Part shown: positions 35,264 through 47,730 of the stretch, piece after piece
How positions within the stretch are numbered: the stretch's first letter is position 1
Layout of the letters: each line of letters opens with the position of its first letter
Source: Sequoia sempervirens
Lineage: Eukaryota; Streptophyta; Pinopsida; Cupressales; Cupressaceae
Reading direction: 5' to 3'
DNA: 64,000 nucleotides
NCBI GenBank assembly: GCA_007258455.2
Contig: VDFB02139291.1
Coordinates: forward strand, 1 to 64,000
Notes under the pieces: generated by a model
Seen by the model: the letters and a program-made list of their open reading frames with translations, nothing else
Databases searched by the model: none
Told to the model about the DNA's origin: nothing
Translations under genes and position numbers: made by a program

Positions 35264-36836
35264 TGTAATGTTCCCATTTCCGGCATGATCACCTAGTAGG
35301 GAGAGAGTTAGCCTATTCATTATTCCCGTAGGCTAATTCATGTGATAAGGGAATGATTTGGTTGAGCCATGGGTTTTGAGTGTCATGGATATTTGGAAAA
35401 TTATTTTGTATATAGCTTAACTATTTTTTCCTTGGCAAGGCGAACTTGGCAAATGAATTTACATAATTTTATATTAATTTTGGAGAAGTAAAAAATAATG
35501 AAATATTTCCCAAGAAGGTGAGCAACCCACTTGGAGGTTAAAAGGTGGGCAAAACAAATAAAAAATATCTTATTCTTATGTTGGGGCGCTCAAGGAGAAA
35601 AATAAAATAAAATTTAATTCAAATATTTAATTTTAATTTTGGACACCCAAGGCTAGTGGAGGTGGTCGGCCTACTTGGAGGAAAATAGTTTAAAAATAAA
35701 ATGGAAATAATTTTTCTAGGTCAGCTATGGGAGAGAGTTGAAGCTTGTATAAATATAAGTTGCATGAAAGGCATTTCATTATTATTGAGCATACATCATT
35801 TTGATTTGAATTTTACTCTCTTGGCTGCAAGGAAAGTTGAGCATAGGAATAAGGACAAAAACCCTTGTGTTCAAGGTGAGTTGGATGAAAACCTAGCTCA
35901 TCCATGGGTGATTCTGTGACGAGGATCAATTTGTGCTTCATTGTTGTTCATTGATAAAGAGGAGCAGATTTCTATATCAAATATTCAGATCAGAATTGAA
36001 GGAGGATTTGTTGGCGAGTTTTGGGAGGCATATTGAGTAGGGTTTGGCCCTAGGGTTTGAGCACCACCTTCTAGGAGTGGAGCAACCTCTTCCTTGAGGC
36101 GATTTGTGGAGATTTTTGGCTGCTAGGGTTTGGAAAATATACTCAATTTTCTACAGCAGCAGACCAGTCCTCTTCCGGCATTGTTGAAGATTGCAAATTG
36201 GTGCTTGTGGCTAGGGTTTCATCTTTCCTTTGGTGCAACTACCTTTGGAGGAGATTTTGGTGGTTTTGTTGCATACTTTTGACATCATTGACAACATTCT
36301 TGGTGCAGCATATATTGCAGACTTGTGCATCCACTTCATTCAGCCTTTTTGGTGTTGTGGAGATTCATTGCCATATGGTTTCAAACCCTAAGTTTGAGCG
36401 CCACACCTTGGCGGTCCCTTTTCATCATTCGAAGGTCAAATTTGCATATAAATTGGTATGTATAAAACCTAGGGTTTATAGCAGGTTATAGCTAGGCATG
36501 TTTGGCATGTTTGCCTATGGTATTTGACGTATCTGAAGACTTCATATCTCTGAATTATAACAGCAGATTTTTGATTTGAGTTTCCTATTGTTTTGGTAAC
36601 ATTTTAGTGTTGAATCATTGTGTAATTCAACTATGATTTTGGCACATGTATTGGCATGATAGTTATGATGTTTTGGCATGTTAAGTGGTTGTTATAAGTG
36701 TTTGATTAGGTTTGAAATAGAAAATCAGAACTACAGAAACTAGGGTTTTGGACCAGATTTGGAAATAAAAAAATTAGGGCAAAAATTAGAACCCTAAAAT
36801 AAGAAAAACAATAAATATCTTATGTGGGATATTTCA
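35264..36836 (+). repeat. TGTAATG-type LTR without target duplication
   Basis: It begins TGTAATGTTCCC and ends at GGATATTTCA. The left flank is plus-strand ~280-bp repeat (ending ctctc); the right flank (gggtggctac) is the same repeat on the minus strand, starting mid-unit. No duplication links the sides, so a rearrangement probably took place here. Within it I see no coding region. Confidence 0.65.
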
Positions 36837-39358
36837 GGGTGGCTACTTATGGTGTTAAGGGTGAGGTTTGTGTCCCAGCAGCGTTGAAGGTGAAGGCATA
36901 GAAGCTATGAGCATAGTGGACACATGGCCGTGGAGCCCCATCATTTGGTTATCAGGTACATTGAAATATGCTAACCAATTTTTTTGAAGAAGTAACACAA
37001 AATAACCAGCAATAGATGATTGGATTAGCGTTAGCCTCAAACTAAAAACTGAACTTGAATGGAAGAAACTGAACTTGAATTGAAGAACTACTCAACGTCA
37101 AGAATGTGCACTCAAGATCCCACTGAGGGCGAGGTGCTAACATATGACGGAGTCTAGAAAATTGAAATTATAAACTGTTAGGCGGATAACCAGCCATAGA
37201 AAACATTTCCTCACTACCACCAAACAGTGGGGGGAGAATTACAATTAAGCACAATTCATCCGCTGCGGCGGGCATCCACAGAGCTGTGGGGATTCACCAC
37301 TGTGAAGTGGGTATAAGAGTGTTACAAATAGATTGTCCACACTGGCGGTAAACCATCCAGGGGTAATTTAATGATAAACAGAAAGTAAATTGCAGAAATG
37401 AAAGAAATGGTTGGATTAGTAATGCTTAATCTCAACCTTACAAATAAAACTCTGCAAATTACTAAGTACAATTGATAAGGAATGACCCTTAGATACAAGT
37501 ATGAGCTTCTACAATGATATTACACTCAAATACTGAAGTATAAGCCAAAAATCTGGAAATTGCAACAGTCTGATATAAAAATCAGAATTCTGGAAATTAT
37601 AACAGCAGACTGAGAAACAGTAAAATATTCATAACTCACTCGTTTCACCTCCGAATTGACTGAAATCTTTTGCAAATGTTTCTCAAGAGGTAGGCGCCCA
37701 AAAACCAAGCACCAAACAGCAGCAACTCCAACTTATTTTTTTACTTGCACAATTCCCAATGCACATGAGATGGTACGGCCCTCTTGGGAGGGGCGATTTT
37801 ATTTAAAAATCAGACACTTCAAATTAAAATCTCAAAACTTGCATGAATAGTCGCCCAAGGTCAACAAACAGATTGGTTAAATACCCAGAACGAAATTCAA
37901 GCTGGAAAATAAGCCATGAATAAAAATCACTTTCAGCAGTTGATGAAACAGCAAACCAAAATTACCAAAATCTCCAAAATTCTTCAATCTTTGATGCTCA
38001 ATCTGCTAGTCTGAAGTTGAGAAGCAGCAATGTAGCCAACTAGGTGTTATATTGCAAACACGAAATTGGATGAGAGGCTAGGAGGTAGACTTCCTCGAAG
38101 CAATATGTCAATTGTCATTTCGACAGCATAACTTTAGCTTAATTTTCATGGATGAAATGCTGGAGCAGAAACCTTCAATAAATAAGAGCTCAACAAAACT
38201 CTTCAATTGCCTGAGAAGCAGCTCAAAAGACACAAGAGACCTTTCCAATTCCCAAAGACCAGTCAACTTCTCAAGTGGCGTCCCAAAAGCCTCCAAGAAT
38301 TTCACTTTATTCAAATAATATAAAAGTGGCGTCCACTTTTGCTCAAGGAATAAAGTTCTTAATAAAATTAATAAGCTCTTTATGAAGGCGTACCCTTCAT
38401 GGCCCCACTTTAAAAACAACTTAAGTTATCTCCTTAGGCCAAGGGGGTGTCAACAGTGAATTAAAACATAATGCCTTTAATTAAATATTTTTCACCAAAT
38501 AAAGCTCTCTGAAGACCAAGCCATAATAACAACTGCTCCAACTGAAAATGACTTAATGAAGGCTGACAACTGAACCACTGCCAAAATTAGTATTTACTAA
38601 AAATAGTAAATACCTAGAAATGCCACAAATCTCCAAGCAAGGAAACCCTAATTTAACTTCTGATCAACCTACGGATTTCCAGAAATACGCTATCAGTCAA
38701 AGAAGAGCGTATGGCCAAAATGGGGACATTACATACATGCTTGCTAGTAGGATGGGTTAGGACATTCACTAAGGTTTATCCCTTCATGCATGGGACATTA
38801 TAGCCCACCACACTTCGTAGGGCTTGACCTCAAGACTTGGGCTCTGATACCACAAAAGCTCAACCACTACACCAAAAAACTAGCCTAGTAGTGAGGGTAA
38901 CTACCGAGGGTGTTAAGGGTGAGGTATCACTAGCCTTGGAGGTGAAGGCATAGGAGCCACGAGAACAATGGACACGTGTTCGTGGAGCCCCACCATCTAG
39001 TTATCAGGTACACGCTTCCAAGAACAATGGGGTAGGACATTTACTGGGGTTTAGCCCTTCATGCATGGGAAATTACATCCCACTGCGCTCCGTAGGGCTT
39101 GACCTAGAGACCTTGGATCTAATACCACAAAGGCCCAACCACTACACCAAAAGATTGTCCTAGTAGTGAGGGCAACTAGCTAGGGTATTAAGGGTGAGGT
39201 TTGCATCCCACCAGCCTCAGAGGTGAAGGCATAGAAGCTACGAGAACAGTGGACACGTGGCCATAGAGCCCCACCATATAGTTATCAGGTACACACTTGC
39301 CAGCACGACGGGTTAGGACATCTGCCAGGGTTTAGCCCTTCACACACGGGACATTACA
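36837..39358 (-). repeat. Tandem array of a 275-281 bp repeat with tRNA-like Pol III boxes
   Basis: On the minus strand units start at 39358, 39077 and 38802 (TGTAATGTCCC or close); the third is split by a solo LTR and broken at 36837. Near each unit end lies box A-like TGGTGTAGTGG and, about 45 bases on, box B-like GGTCAAGCCCT, the spacing of a tRNA gene. Between them is 'GTGGTATCAGAGCC', which also resembles a Met primer site. It could be a tRNA-derived SINE or a tandem TRIM-like element; the TG start favours the second, the box spacing the first. Confidence 0.75.
36962..38733 (-). mobile_element. Solo LTR, 1772 bp, minus strand
   Basis: It runs on the minus strand from TGTAATGTCCCCATTTTGGC (38733) to GCATATTTCA (36962), flanked by tacat (36957-36961 and 38734-38738). 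It inserted into the ~280-bp repeat array. It is related to the chromovirus LTR. Non-coding. Confidence 0.9.
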
Positions 39359-40330
39359 AAATTCCTTGAAGAGATCTCATCTCATGGAACACAATGATTG
39401 TAGGACATGTACATAACATATTTGCTAAAAAGACTTTCGAAACTTTCAAACGCATTCACTTGGTAGGAGTGAAGTCGAAGGAATGTGGTCTCATGGCGTG
39501 ACATGCTTGTAGGATGTGCACATAATGAATTTTCTTTTTGAAGAGGCTTTCAAAACTTTCAAGTGAATGCAGATGATAGGTGTTAATCTGAGCTCCATAA
39601 CCTTTGCCTATGGAGATTTTGGAAGTTCGGAATGGGGTATAGACATCCATCAAAGCATAATGGAAAGGGGATTTTCGTAGATGTTATAGTGGCAAGTGCC
39701 CTAGCAGACATGAATGCAAAATGTGGGATTATTGACATGGTGCATAGACTATTTAGTAGAGCACCTCAATGGAATGTGGTCTGATGAAATGCCATGATTG
39801 CAAGAAATGTTAAGCATAGTTAAAGCACTTGAACAATTTGATAGAATATCTCAAAGAGAAGTCATCTCATGGAGTGCAACGATTGCAAGTTTTCACAAAA
39901 TGAATTTGTTGAAAAGGCTTTAGAAACTTTCAAGCAAATGTGTTTGGCAGGTGCAATGCCAAACTCCACAATGGTTGCTAATATTTTCTTAATCCATGCC
40001 AGAATGAGAGCTTTTAAACAAGATATGGACATCCATCTAAACATAAAGAATAGACAAATTATGTCAGATATTGTAATTGCAATTGCTTTGGTAGATATGT
40101 ATGTAGAATGTGGAAACATAGATAACACACGTTAATGTTTTACAAGAATTCCTTAAAGAGATGTTATCTCATGGCATGTAAGGATTGCAATAAATGCACA
40201 TAATGGACTTGTTGAAATTTCTTTTAACATTTTCAAGAAAATGTGACTGGAAAGTATAAATATATTTCCCTCTTGGAAAGAATGATTTATCTTTGGCAGA
40301 AGAAGAGTTCTTTGTTGATTTTGAGTTAGC
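39359..40330 (+). pseudogene. PPR-protein pseudogene
   Basis: Fragments of pentatricopeptide repeats appear in shifting frames: LISWNTMIVGHVHN near 39385, then an 88-codon open piece at 39869-40135 with FVEKALETFKQM, AGAMPNSTMVANI and ALVDMYVECGNIDNTR, the PLS-type layout of plant organelle RNA-binding proteins. Similar words recur near 39490 and 40165. Many stops and frameshifts; no start. The parent would be nuclear-encoded and organelle-targeted. This is the only trace of an ordinary plant gene in the window. Confidence 0.8.
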
Positions 40331-40558
40331 ACCACACATTCTACTTACTACACGTATCTGCAATTATTACAAACCTGCATTCTCGAGAGGGAACTACCCA
40401 AGGAATACTAGTTATTTAACATAATTCTTCAAGAGGAATGTGGATACCATCATTTTAAATATGGTTTATGTTTTTGTGGAAATTTTAGTGAAGTTGCAAG
40501 AATTTGCTCATGGATATTTGTTGAGAAAGTAGGTAGATATTATTTTATATTGCATGCA

Positions 40559-41989
40559 TGTAAATGTCTCCTTCTTCCGAGATCTGTATCTTTGCAATGG
40601 TTAGCCTACTATCTGGTCCTCGTAGGCTAATTTGATGTTTAGGGAACCCTTTTGAGGGTAATCAGTGGTTCCTTAGCAAGTTTTTGATGTTAATCTCAAT
40701 ATTCTTTTGCTCAGTGACTCAGTGTTTTGGTGGTGGGCCTTCTAGAGGTTATCTTGATCGATTTCTCCCACACTTACTATTTATAGTAATTCATGCCTGG
40801 ATCAGTCATCATCATGTCTACATCTGGAAAATATGATTGGATCACTCTTTTGAGCTAGTGTTGGGCAATCATTGAGGATTAATGATTTATTTATATTATT
40901 AAAGTTAATTGACTTTAATAATACTAATATTTAATGATGACTTTATTAAAAGGTGATATAAGGGGTTAAATGGAAATTAGTAAAGTATTATATTTAATGA
41001 TGCTTTATTAATTTATTATATTTAAAAAGCCAAATGTATTAAAGCATCAAAAGTAGATATTTATTTTAATTATTTTGGCCAAGTGGGGATTTGGAGAGTA
41101 TAAAAAGCAAAAAGCTTTTGCTTTTTCATTATTCATTATTCATCTTATTGAAACTTGTGCAAATTGGAGAAATTGAGCAAGGGTTTTCTGGTTTTGAAGA
41201 TTGAAGCTTTTAGAGGATGAAAACCCTTTGAGAGAACAATGTCTACAGGTGTGAAAGATCACCCAAGGGCATTCTGAGAGATAATCTCATATAGAGGTTA
41301 TTACAAGGCTTCATTGGTTTCTTGGAGATCATTATTTCAAAGATTTTCAAAGTTTTAGGGTTAAGTTTGATATCCAGTTGAAGGGTTTTGTGTTGCATCT
41401 TGGATGCCATACATCTTGCAATTCATAATTCAAAGATCAATGTTTTAGCATAGCATCCGCCTAGGGTTTAAGCTTGAGTGTAGGTCCGATTTGTGGGTTT
41501 ATTTTGGAGGTAGTTGCAGCCATAAAGTGAAGGTCGTACATTCCAAAGGGGTTGATGTGAGCTTGAAAGGAGAATGATTTGGAATTTTGGAAGGGACGTG
41601 AGCGTATTTGGAACTAGTGTGAGTATCTCAAACTCAAACATAGCCTAGTTTTTACTTATCTGGCCTTGCATATTCCATACGTAGGATTTCAGGAGTGAAT
41701 CCTGCTGTTGGGGGGTCGTGGGAGAGGTTTGGAGAAGTTTGTGGACATTTCTCAGCACTTTAATCACGCTATAGGTTGCTTCCATCAGCCTCAATCCAAT
41801 GTGCATTCTCCCAGGTCTAAGATTTATTTGTAAAAACTCTGAATATTATGACTGTGCAATGTGCTAATAATAAGTTGTAAATCGCTTGTCATTGAGGCTG
41901 CATGTTGGTCTTTAGTTAAAGGGTAAAGAGTGTATTGTTGTAGCTCATTTTGAGCATTAGATGTATGCATGACTGTCCATATTTCGTTT
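40559..41989 (+). repeat. LTR-like region (TGTAAATG start), end uncertain
   Basis: It starts TGTAAATGTCTCC and shares with 33825-35000 the words 'tggttagcctactatctgg', 'cttactatttatagtaa' and an AT-rich middle. A TATA-like 'gagtataaaaag' lies at 41096. I could not fix its end or find a duplication; unit 4 inserts at 41995, so the rest may continue after 50357. No coding sequence; 40331-40558 shows nothing. Confidence 0.5.
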
Positions 41990-42306
41990 CTGCCTGTTGG
42001 CGTAACAATTAGCACCTTAGGAGTGCGAGTTGGTACAGACAGCTATGCACATTGCGTAATGAGTGCTCTTCAAATTAGGAGGGGAAGCTCCCTCTTTAGT
42101 GCTGATTTGCGTGAAAAAGTAAAGTAATCTAACTCCTATCTTTTTGTCTCAGCTAGAAGAGGCACAAGGTTAAGAAAAACCACGAACATTGCAGCTAAGG
42201 ATTTTTTGGTTTCGCAGATCACTAACTACAACTAAACTAAAGCTTTAATCTATCCAATCTCCTCAAGTAAATAGAGTATGAGGAAATGGAGCAGGAATGT
42301 TCTATA

Positions 42307-42560
42307 CGATAAACTTTAGGTACAGATTCACAACGTGAAGGCAAGGTGGCACATCTATTTGCTCGACTAGGAAGAAGTTTATTAGAAACAAACAAATATA
42401 CGATAAACTGAGTACAAATTCACAACATGAAGGCAAGGTGGCGCAACAATTTGCTTGGCTGAATAGGTTTATTGACACACACATCAAACGATAAGCTTTA
42501 GGTACAAATTCACAACGTGAGGGCAAGGTGGCTCGGCAATTTGCTCACTTGAATAGGCTT
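42307..42560 (-). repeat. Three ~90-bp repeats near the end of unit 4
   Basis: Copies begin near 42307, 42401 and 42490 ('gataaactttaggtacaaattcacaa', then 'gcaaggtggc'). They are the reverse complement of the repeats at 15407-15665. Isolated 'gcaaggtggcac' words continue to 42770. Confidence 0.9.
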
Positions 42561-42823
42561 ATCAGAAACAAACATAGAATAGCCAACTAGGACAACAAAT
42601 TGCATTGGCGAAACACACATACAATAAACGATCAAACTAGCCACTATATTTAACTAAGATAAGCAAATAACATAATAATAACATGAGGGCAAGGTGGCAC
42701 ATCAATTCATGATCATAGTAAAAGCTCATGAATAGATACAAAACAACAATATTACAGGCAAGGTAGGCACAACATATATTACTATCTCGTGCAAAAGTTA
42801 ATTACAAATGATCAGAAAGCTCT

Positions 42824-42831
42824 TATTTATA
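42824..42831 (-). promoter_or_regulatory. TATAAATA box, probable LTR promoter of unit 4
   Basis: CTATAAATAAGAGC on the minus strand lies between the gene end and the LTR end, about 830 bases from the terminus. The same word occurs in unit 5 at 52849-52856; unit 2 has a weaker form. In an LTR this box would start the genomic RNA, placing the gene in U3. Confidence 0.55.
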
Positions 42832-43203
42832 GAAATCAAAAGGTGTAGGGAACCCTAAAATCACCTTGAGTCAACTATAGTCTTGCAAACATGCAAGATT
42901 TTATTTTTAAACCCTAGTAAAGGAAACTATACAGTTAACTGGAAAGCTACTACCATCAGTTAACAAAAATAGGACTCAACTGAACTGGACATGTGCAACA
43001 TGCAAGTCCTTATTGAAATAAAAACAACTGATAACTAACATCAGTTCACTACTCCTAATTGAAAGTCTAAACTCCTGCGAAGATAATTCCCAGGAAGAGA
43101 TGTGCGTGCATGAAATCAGCAATAAGAACTCAAGACTGAAAGTTGAGTTAACTGCTGCTCTTGACTCTATCCTTGAAAATAATTGCAGGTCCCAACTGGC
43201 AGA

Positions 43204-46200
43204 TCACTCAAGATCATCACGGTCTAACATCTCATCTAGGAACTAGTCGACTATCTCATCCTCTGGTACTTTGATGCTGTCCACGATGATAATCTGCCTG
43301 CTCAACTCTCTGTCACCATCTCTGATTGCTCCCATGCATATTCTGACTTCAGTTTCCTTTTTGAAACTAGTTGTCATCACTGAGATGTGATCCAACTTAG
43401 CCGCCATAGGATCTCCCTCGAGATTATCACGAACCAGCCCTTCAAACTCAACTTGTACTACATCAAGTTCAACATACGTGCCATCCTCAAGATGATAATG
43501 AAACAGGTTCTGAGTGACAAAGCTGTTGATGAGTCTGAGAGCTTTAGTGACACTCTCCTTAAGTGTATTCAACTTGGCAGACATTCTCTCGCACATCTCC
43601 ATCCTGAAAAGGTGTTGCTCTCTCCAAGCGAAGATCTTCCTTTTCTCTTCTTCTACCTCCATGGCGTCATATGCAACTGCTAAATGGGATATAAGAACAC
43701 TATCTTTCGCCATGCCCTCTACTACTGTAATCTTGAGCTGTTGGATCCCTTAGCAAAGTCCATGTGCATCACTCCTTAACTAATATAGCTCTGCGAGAAG
43801 ATGCTGACATGTAACAATGAAGTTTTTAACCCAGTTGTCTAGAAGTTTACCATGATTGACTAATTGATCCAACTTCTGTTGTTCTACTGGTGTGCTTTGT
43901 GGAAGAATAGGTGCTCTACTTGGATTTCCATGAACAAGATTAGAGATATATTGTCGAAGTTGTCTGATTTCAGCCTTAAGAAGCACTTTATCTTCTCCGT
44001 CCTTCATGACACGCTCTTCAAGATTATTTGTGACAATCTTGAGGAGGCTCACATCTGTCTCTCTAGTGCTCCTGCCAAGATTTGCTTTGACGAAGGTGAA
44101 ATCACCAAACTCAACCTCGTCCAGGCTCTTACCCTCTGGTGGCGTAGCAACCTCTATGACAATCTTTGATTCCAGAGTCTTCTGAATGTGCACTTGTTTC
44201 TTGATTTTCTTGTTGAACCTCCCCTAATAAGGGTCGCCAAACTCAGATAAATCAAGGTGATATGAAGGCTCTCGCTTTTGTCTTCCCAAAGATTTCTCGA
44301 GCCAACAAGAATGAGCAATATTATCAGCTCGAGGAGAGATTGCTTCTGATGTATCAACCTGTGGTGGGTCAACTGTCTTTGATGTTCCCTGAACTGGTGG
44401 TTCCCGCTCCGACTTTATATCAATAGGAGGCGAATGTGGTGAAAATGGCGAAATAGGAGGTGAAAGATGTGGTTCAGCCTGTATGACTGTCTCTACTGGA
44501 ACTTCAGGCGCCCTTTCTACTTGTTTTTGTTTTTGCTTGCCAATACTTCTCGCCTTTGTGTTTCCGTTGAGTCTAACCCCTTCAGGTGGCTTCAAGATAA
44601 CCTTAACCTGAGGCCTTGACCTCGAAGTAGAAGGTAATGAAGAAAATCCTACTAGTAGCTCCTTGATTGGATCTGTTTTGTGCCTTCGCTTACTCTCCAA
44701 GAACTGCTTGCTGGTCTTGATAATTGACTTAGACACGTCCTCAATGGAAGTACTCTCCTTGGCGTACCAATCTGGTTGGCGAAGTGGCTGACAAGCAACT
44801 AGATCTTTGACATATGAACTAAGTAGAACCTCTCCGTCATCATCTGACAAACCCTCAACATCCTCTGATAGGAAATAAGAGAGCTTAGCAATAGTAAGTA
44901 TGCAGTAGTGATGTCGACGAACCTCAAATTCATCCTCGCAATTAGACCAAAAATACTCAAGTGTTGGCTTGTGTTCCATGCTTCGCTCCAACCTAGCTGC
45001 ATATTGACCTAAAGGATCATAGGAACACCTCTCAATATGGTATTTGAGGTTGAACTTCTCAAGTTCGGTTGTCATAAACTTGCAATTAGCGGTAGACCTG
45101 CATGTGAAAATACCCCATCTGAAAGGAAAGGAGACCGCAGACTTATGGTGACTGCGAAGAAAAAAGTGGACATGTTGAGCTTGTCTGAGAAACTCTATGA
45201 AAAGGATTTTGTCCGATGGGTACCTTGGTAGCATCAGAGGCTCTTCGACGTAACCATAGAATCAGATATATGTGAAAGTGGGGAATTGAATGAACCAATC
45301 CACCCAACTCTCCATCGCTGATTTTGCCTCTGGTGAAATCCTGATGTGCATTTCATTGTCGAGATCCCTGACTGTTTTCATGAAAAAGTGATCATTCACC
45401 GCCTTGAAATCCTGTTCAGCTTTTCAGAACTCCAACTGAGAGTAATATTCATGAAAGTGCTGAACACCAAGAGTCCCATTAGTCCTCAGATGCCTAAAAC
45501 TGCCTTGAGATGTAACTAAGTAGACCAAGTAAGACACCATGTGAAACTCGTGGATTTTGAGGAATCCAGTAATTTGCTGATGAAGGCACTCGCTGATCAA
45601 CATGGCCTAGTCAAAGTGTTTTGTATCGTCGAGGATCCTAGAAACCACATAGAACATCCATGGTCGGAAAATATTTGCCTCCTCCTGACCTGTCACCCGA
45701 TTGAGTAGAGTTATCAAAACGACAACTTCATACTTGAATTCACCGTGACCAACCTTTTTAGGCATGTTAGTCTTCTGTATTTTCAACCATCTCTGAGAAA
45801 CTTTCCTTTGTGTTCGCTCTTGGTCTTCATACCATATCTTCTCACAAGCCTCAATGACTACAGTGAAATTGTCTGAACAAGGAGGAATAGCAAAGCATTT
45901 TTCCACGTCCTTTGGCTTAAGGCTGCAGATGACTCTCCCTTAAGCCTGCAGATGACTCTCCCATCAGCTGATCTGATTTGTCGTGTAGACGAGTCGTAGT
46001 GCTTGATGCAAGCAAGAACAAACTCGAGATCGAAAGCTGTGATAGGAATAGATGCTGCCACTAGCAACCTAGAATGTTCAAGATTCTTCAATGTACTGCT
46101 GCTAATGCCTTCCAACGTGCTCAGATTCACCACTGGATAGACACGACCCAAGTCTGTGTCTGAAGTTTTCAAAAAGTCATGCATCAAGACCGACTTGGTC

Positions 46201-46226
46201 TTATAATCTATGGGGTTGAACTGCAT
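43204..46226 (-). pseudogene. Unit gene, copy 4: most complete uninterrupted copy
   Basis: It runs from MQFNPIDYKTKSVLMHDF at 46226 to TGA at 43204, about 1000 codons, with stops at 43243 and 43780 and several frameshifts; the longest open piece is 336 codons (44224-45234). Blocks in order: KTKSVLMHDFLKT; VAASIPITAFDLEFVL; GHGEFKYE and PWMFYV; HEFHM and YLV (about 45500-45560); LPRYPSDKILFIEFLRQA; WGIFTCRSTA; SYDPLGQYAARLER; DVEGLSDDDGEVLL; a Pro/Ser/Glu-rich spacer; LGRQKREPSYHLDLSEF; KDGEDKVLLKAEIRQLRQYISNLV; and a helical C-terminus. No signal peptide or membrane segment is evident. I cannot assign a family. Confidence 0.75.
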
Positions 46227-46469
46227 TTTGAAAATGAGGACTTTTGATTATGAAGTTGGGTATATTCGGACAACTTTCGGAAAAGGCTGCAAAAGCTCTG
46301 GATGAAGGTAAAAATAGCTTGTTGCGGGAAAAATTTTTGGAATATTTCTGAAACGTGGGTTTTGTAAAGAATTGAATTCTAAGCAAACCTAGATCAACAA
46401 AAATTCGAAAAAGTGAGTTTTAGCAAGGCATGCAGATGTTTTTCAGTCGAGGAAAGCAAGGGTTCCAGA

Positions 46470-47730
46470 CATAGTTACAAGACTCGGACTCGCCTCAGAC
46501 TCGGCAAGCCAATTTTTGACTCGGACTCTGACTCGGAGCCTAGACTCGGCGCAGACTCGACAAAGACTCGGCAAATAGAAAAACCCAAGAAATTCAGAGA
46601 TTTTTAAGGATTTAAAACTTGTTTCATGCACCCTTTAATAAATAAACCTTAAAGACACAATAACATCATCAAATAGAAATTACTATGATCCCATACACAA
46701 ACATACATCGATCACATAAGTATAAACGCAAATTTTAGCTGAAGGAAATAATACATTCAGATATATAAATATTGTCAAATGTACACAAAACTCATGGAAT
46801 ATGAAATCCATGGCATCAAAACAAATATCAAAACTAAAAATATAAGTCTATGGCTCAAAAGAGCTTGCATTACTCATCCCAACATCACGACAAGTCATGT
46901 GCTAGTGTCTAAGATAGGTCATAGATGATGATGTAGCCATGATATTTTCTTGCATCTCAATGATTGGTGTGTATATTCATGTGAGGAATTTATTATTAAA
47001 ATTTTATTGCAGCCTTCAAGACTGCATGCTTTGTTGTCTAATGTATGGAACAAGATAATCCTTGATTATGGCTTTGACTGCAAAAGATGCAAAGATTTGC
47101 AACAGGGGATATGTATTTTGTAGGTTTAATGATCATGATTCATCATTGGGCTATAACATGCTTAGACCTATAGTTTGATGACGGTTTGGGGGAAACACCC
47201 CAACAAGATCGAGGGGTAGTGCCCCTCGTGGGGGTCTGGGGGCAGCGTCCCTTGCGAGGGTTTGGGGGCAGTGCCCCTTGCAGGGGTCTGGGGGCAGCGC
47301 CCCCAGCGGGGTCAAGGGGTAGCGCCCCTTGTGGGGGTCGAGGGGCAGTGCCCCCAGCGGGGTCTCGGGGCAGCGCCCCTCGCAGGGTCTCGGGGCAGCG
47401 CCCTGGGCGCGCTCACTGTCGCGATATAGGGCGGGGTCGAGGGGAGGAGCCCCCGCCACCAAGCCCAAGTGAAGACCTTCGAAACCACACAAACCTTCAT
47501 TGCGCACACCATTTAATTAAAAATATTGTAAATGAAAGATTGCAATTTTTTTAAAAAAATTTAATTAAAATGGCCGAGTCTGAGGCACAAAACTCGGCGA
47601 GTTTACCGAGTCTGCCAAGTCCGGCGAGTCTCGGCGAGTACTCAGCAGCCGAGTCTCTGGGACTTGTTTAGGGTCACTCGCCTCGGGACTCGCGAGTACT
47701 CGCCGAGTTTGGGCGAGTCTTGTAACTATG
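46470..47730. mobile_element. Non-autonomous hAT-type DNA transposon, 1261 bp
   Basis: The ends are perfect inverted repeats, CATAGTTACAAGACTCG at left and its complement at right, flanked by the 8-bp duplication gttccaga (46462-46469 and 47731-47738). Next to each end are many degenerate 'gactcg'/'cgagtc' words (46480-46570 and 47575-47720). An 8-bp duplication and CA start fit the hAT superfamily. No transposase is present. It sits in the leader of gene copy 4. Confidence 0.88.
47190..47420. repeat. GC-rich minisatellite inside the hAT-type element
   Basis: About eight copies of a 25-36 bp unit built on 'GGGGGCAGCGCCCC' and 'ggggtc', strongly GC-rich in an otherwise AT-rich element. Both strands are open here for over 100 codons, but the translations are simple repeats. 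Confidence 0.85.

Noticed and set aside
36837..39358. tRNA genes or Cassandra-type 5S-bearing TRIMs
   Set aside because: No intact cloverleaf can be drawn, and the conserved 5S rRNA segments of Cassandra are not seen; only the A/B box-like words remain.
47151..47554. Overlapping open frames of ~120 codons on both strands
   Set aside because: They translate the GC-rich minisatellite and have low-complexity Gly/Pro/Ala content; no gene signs.
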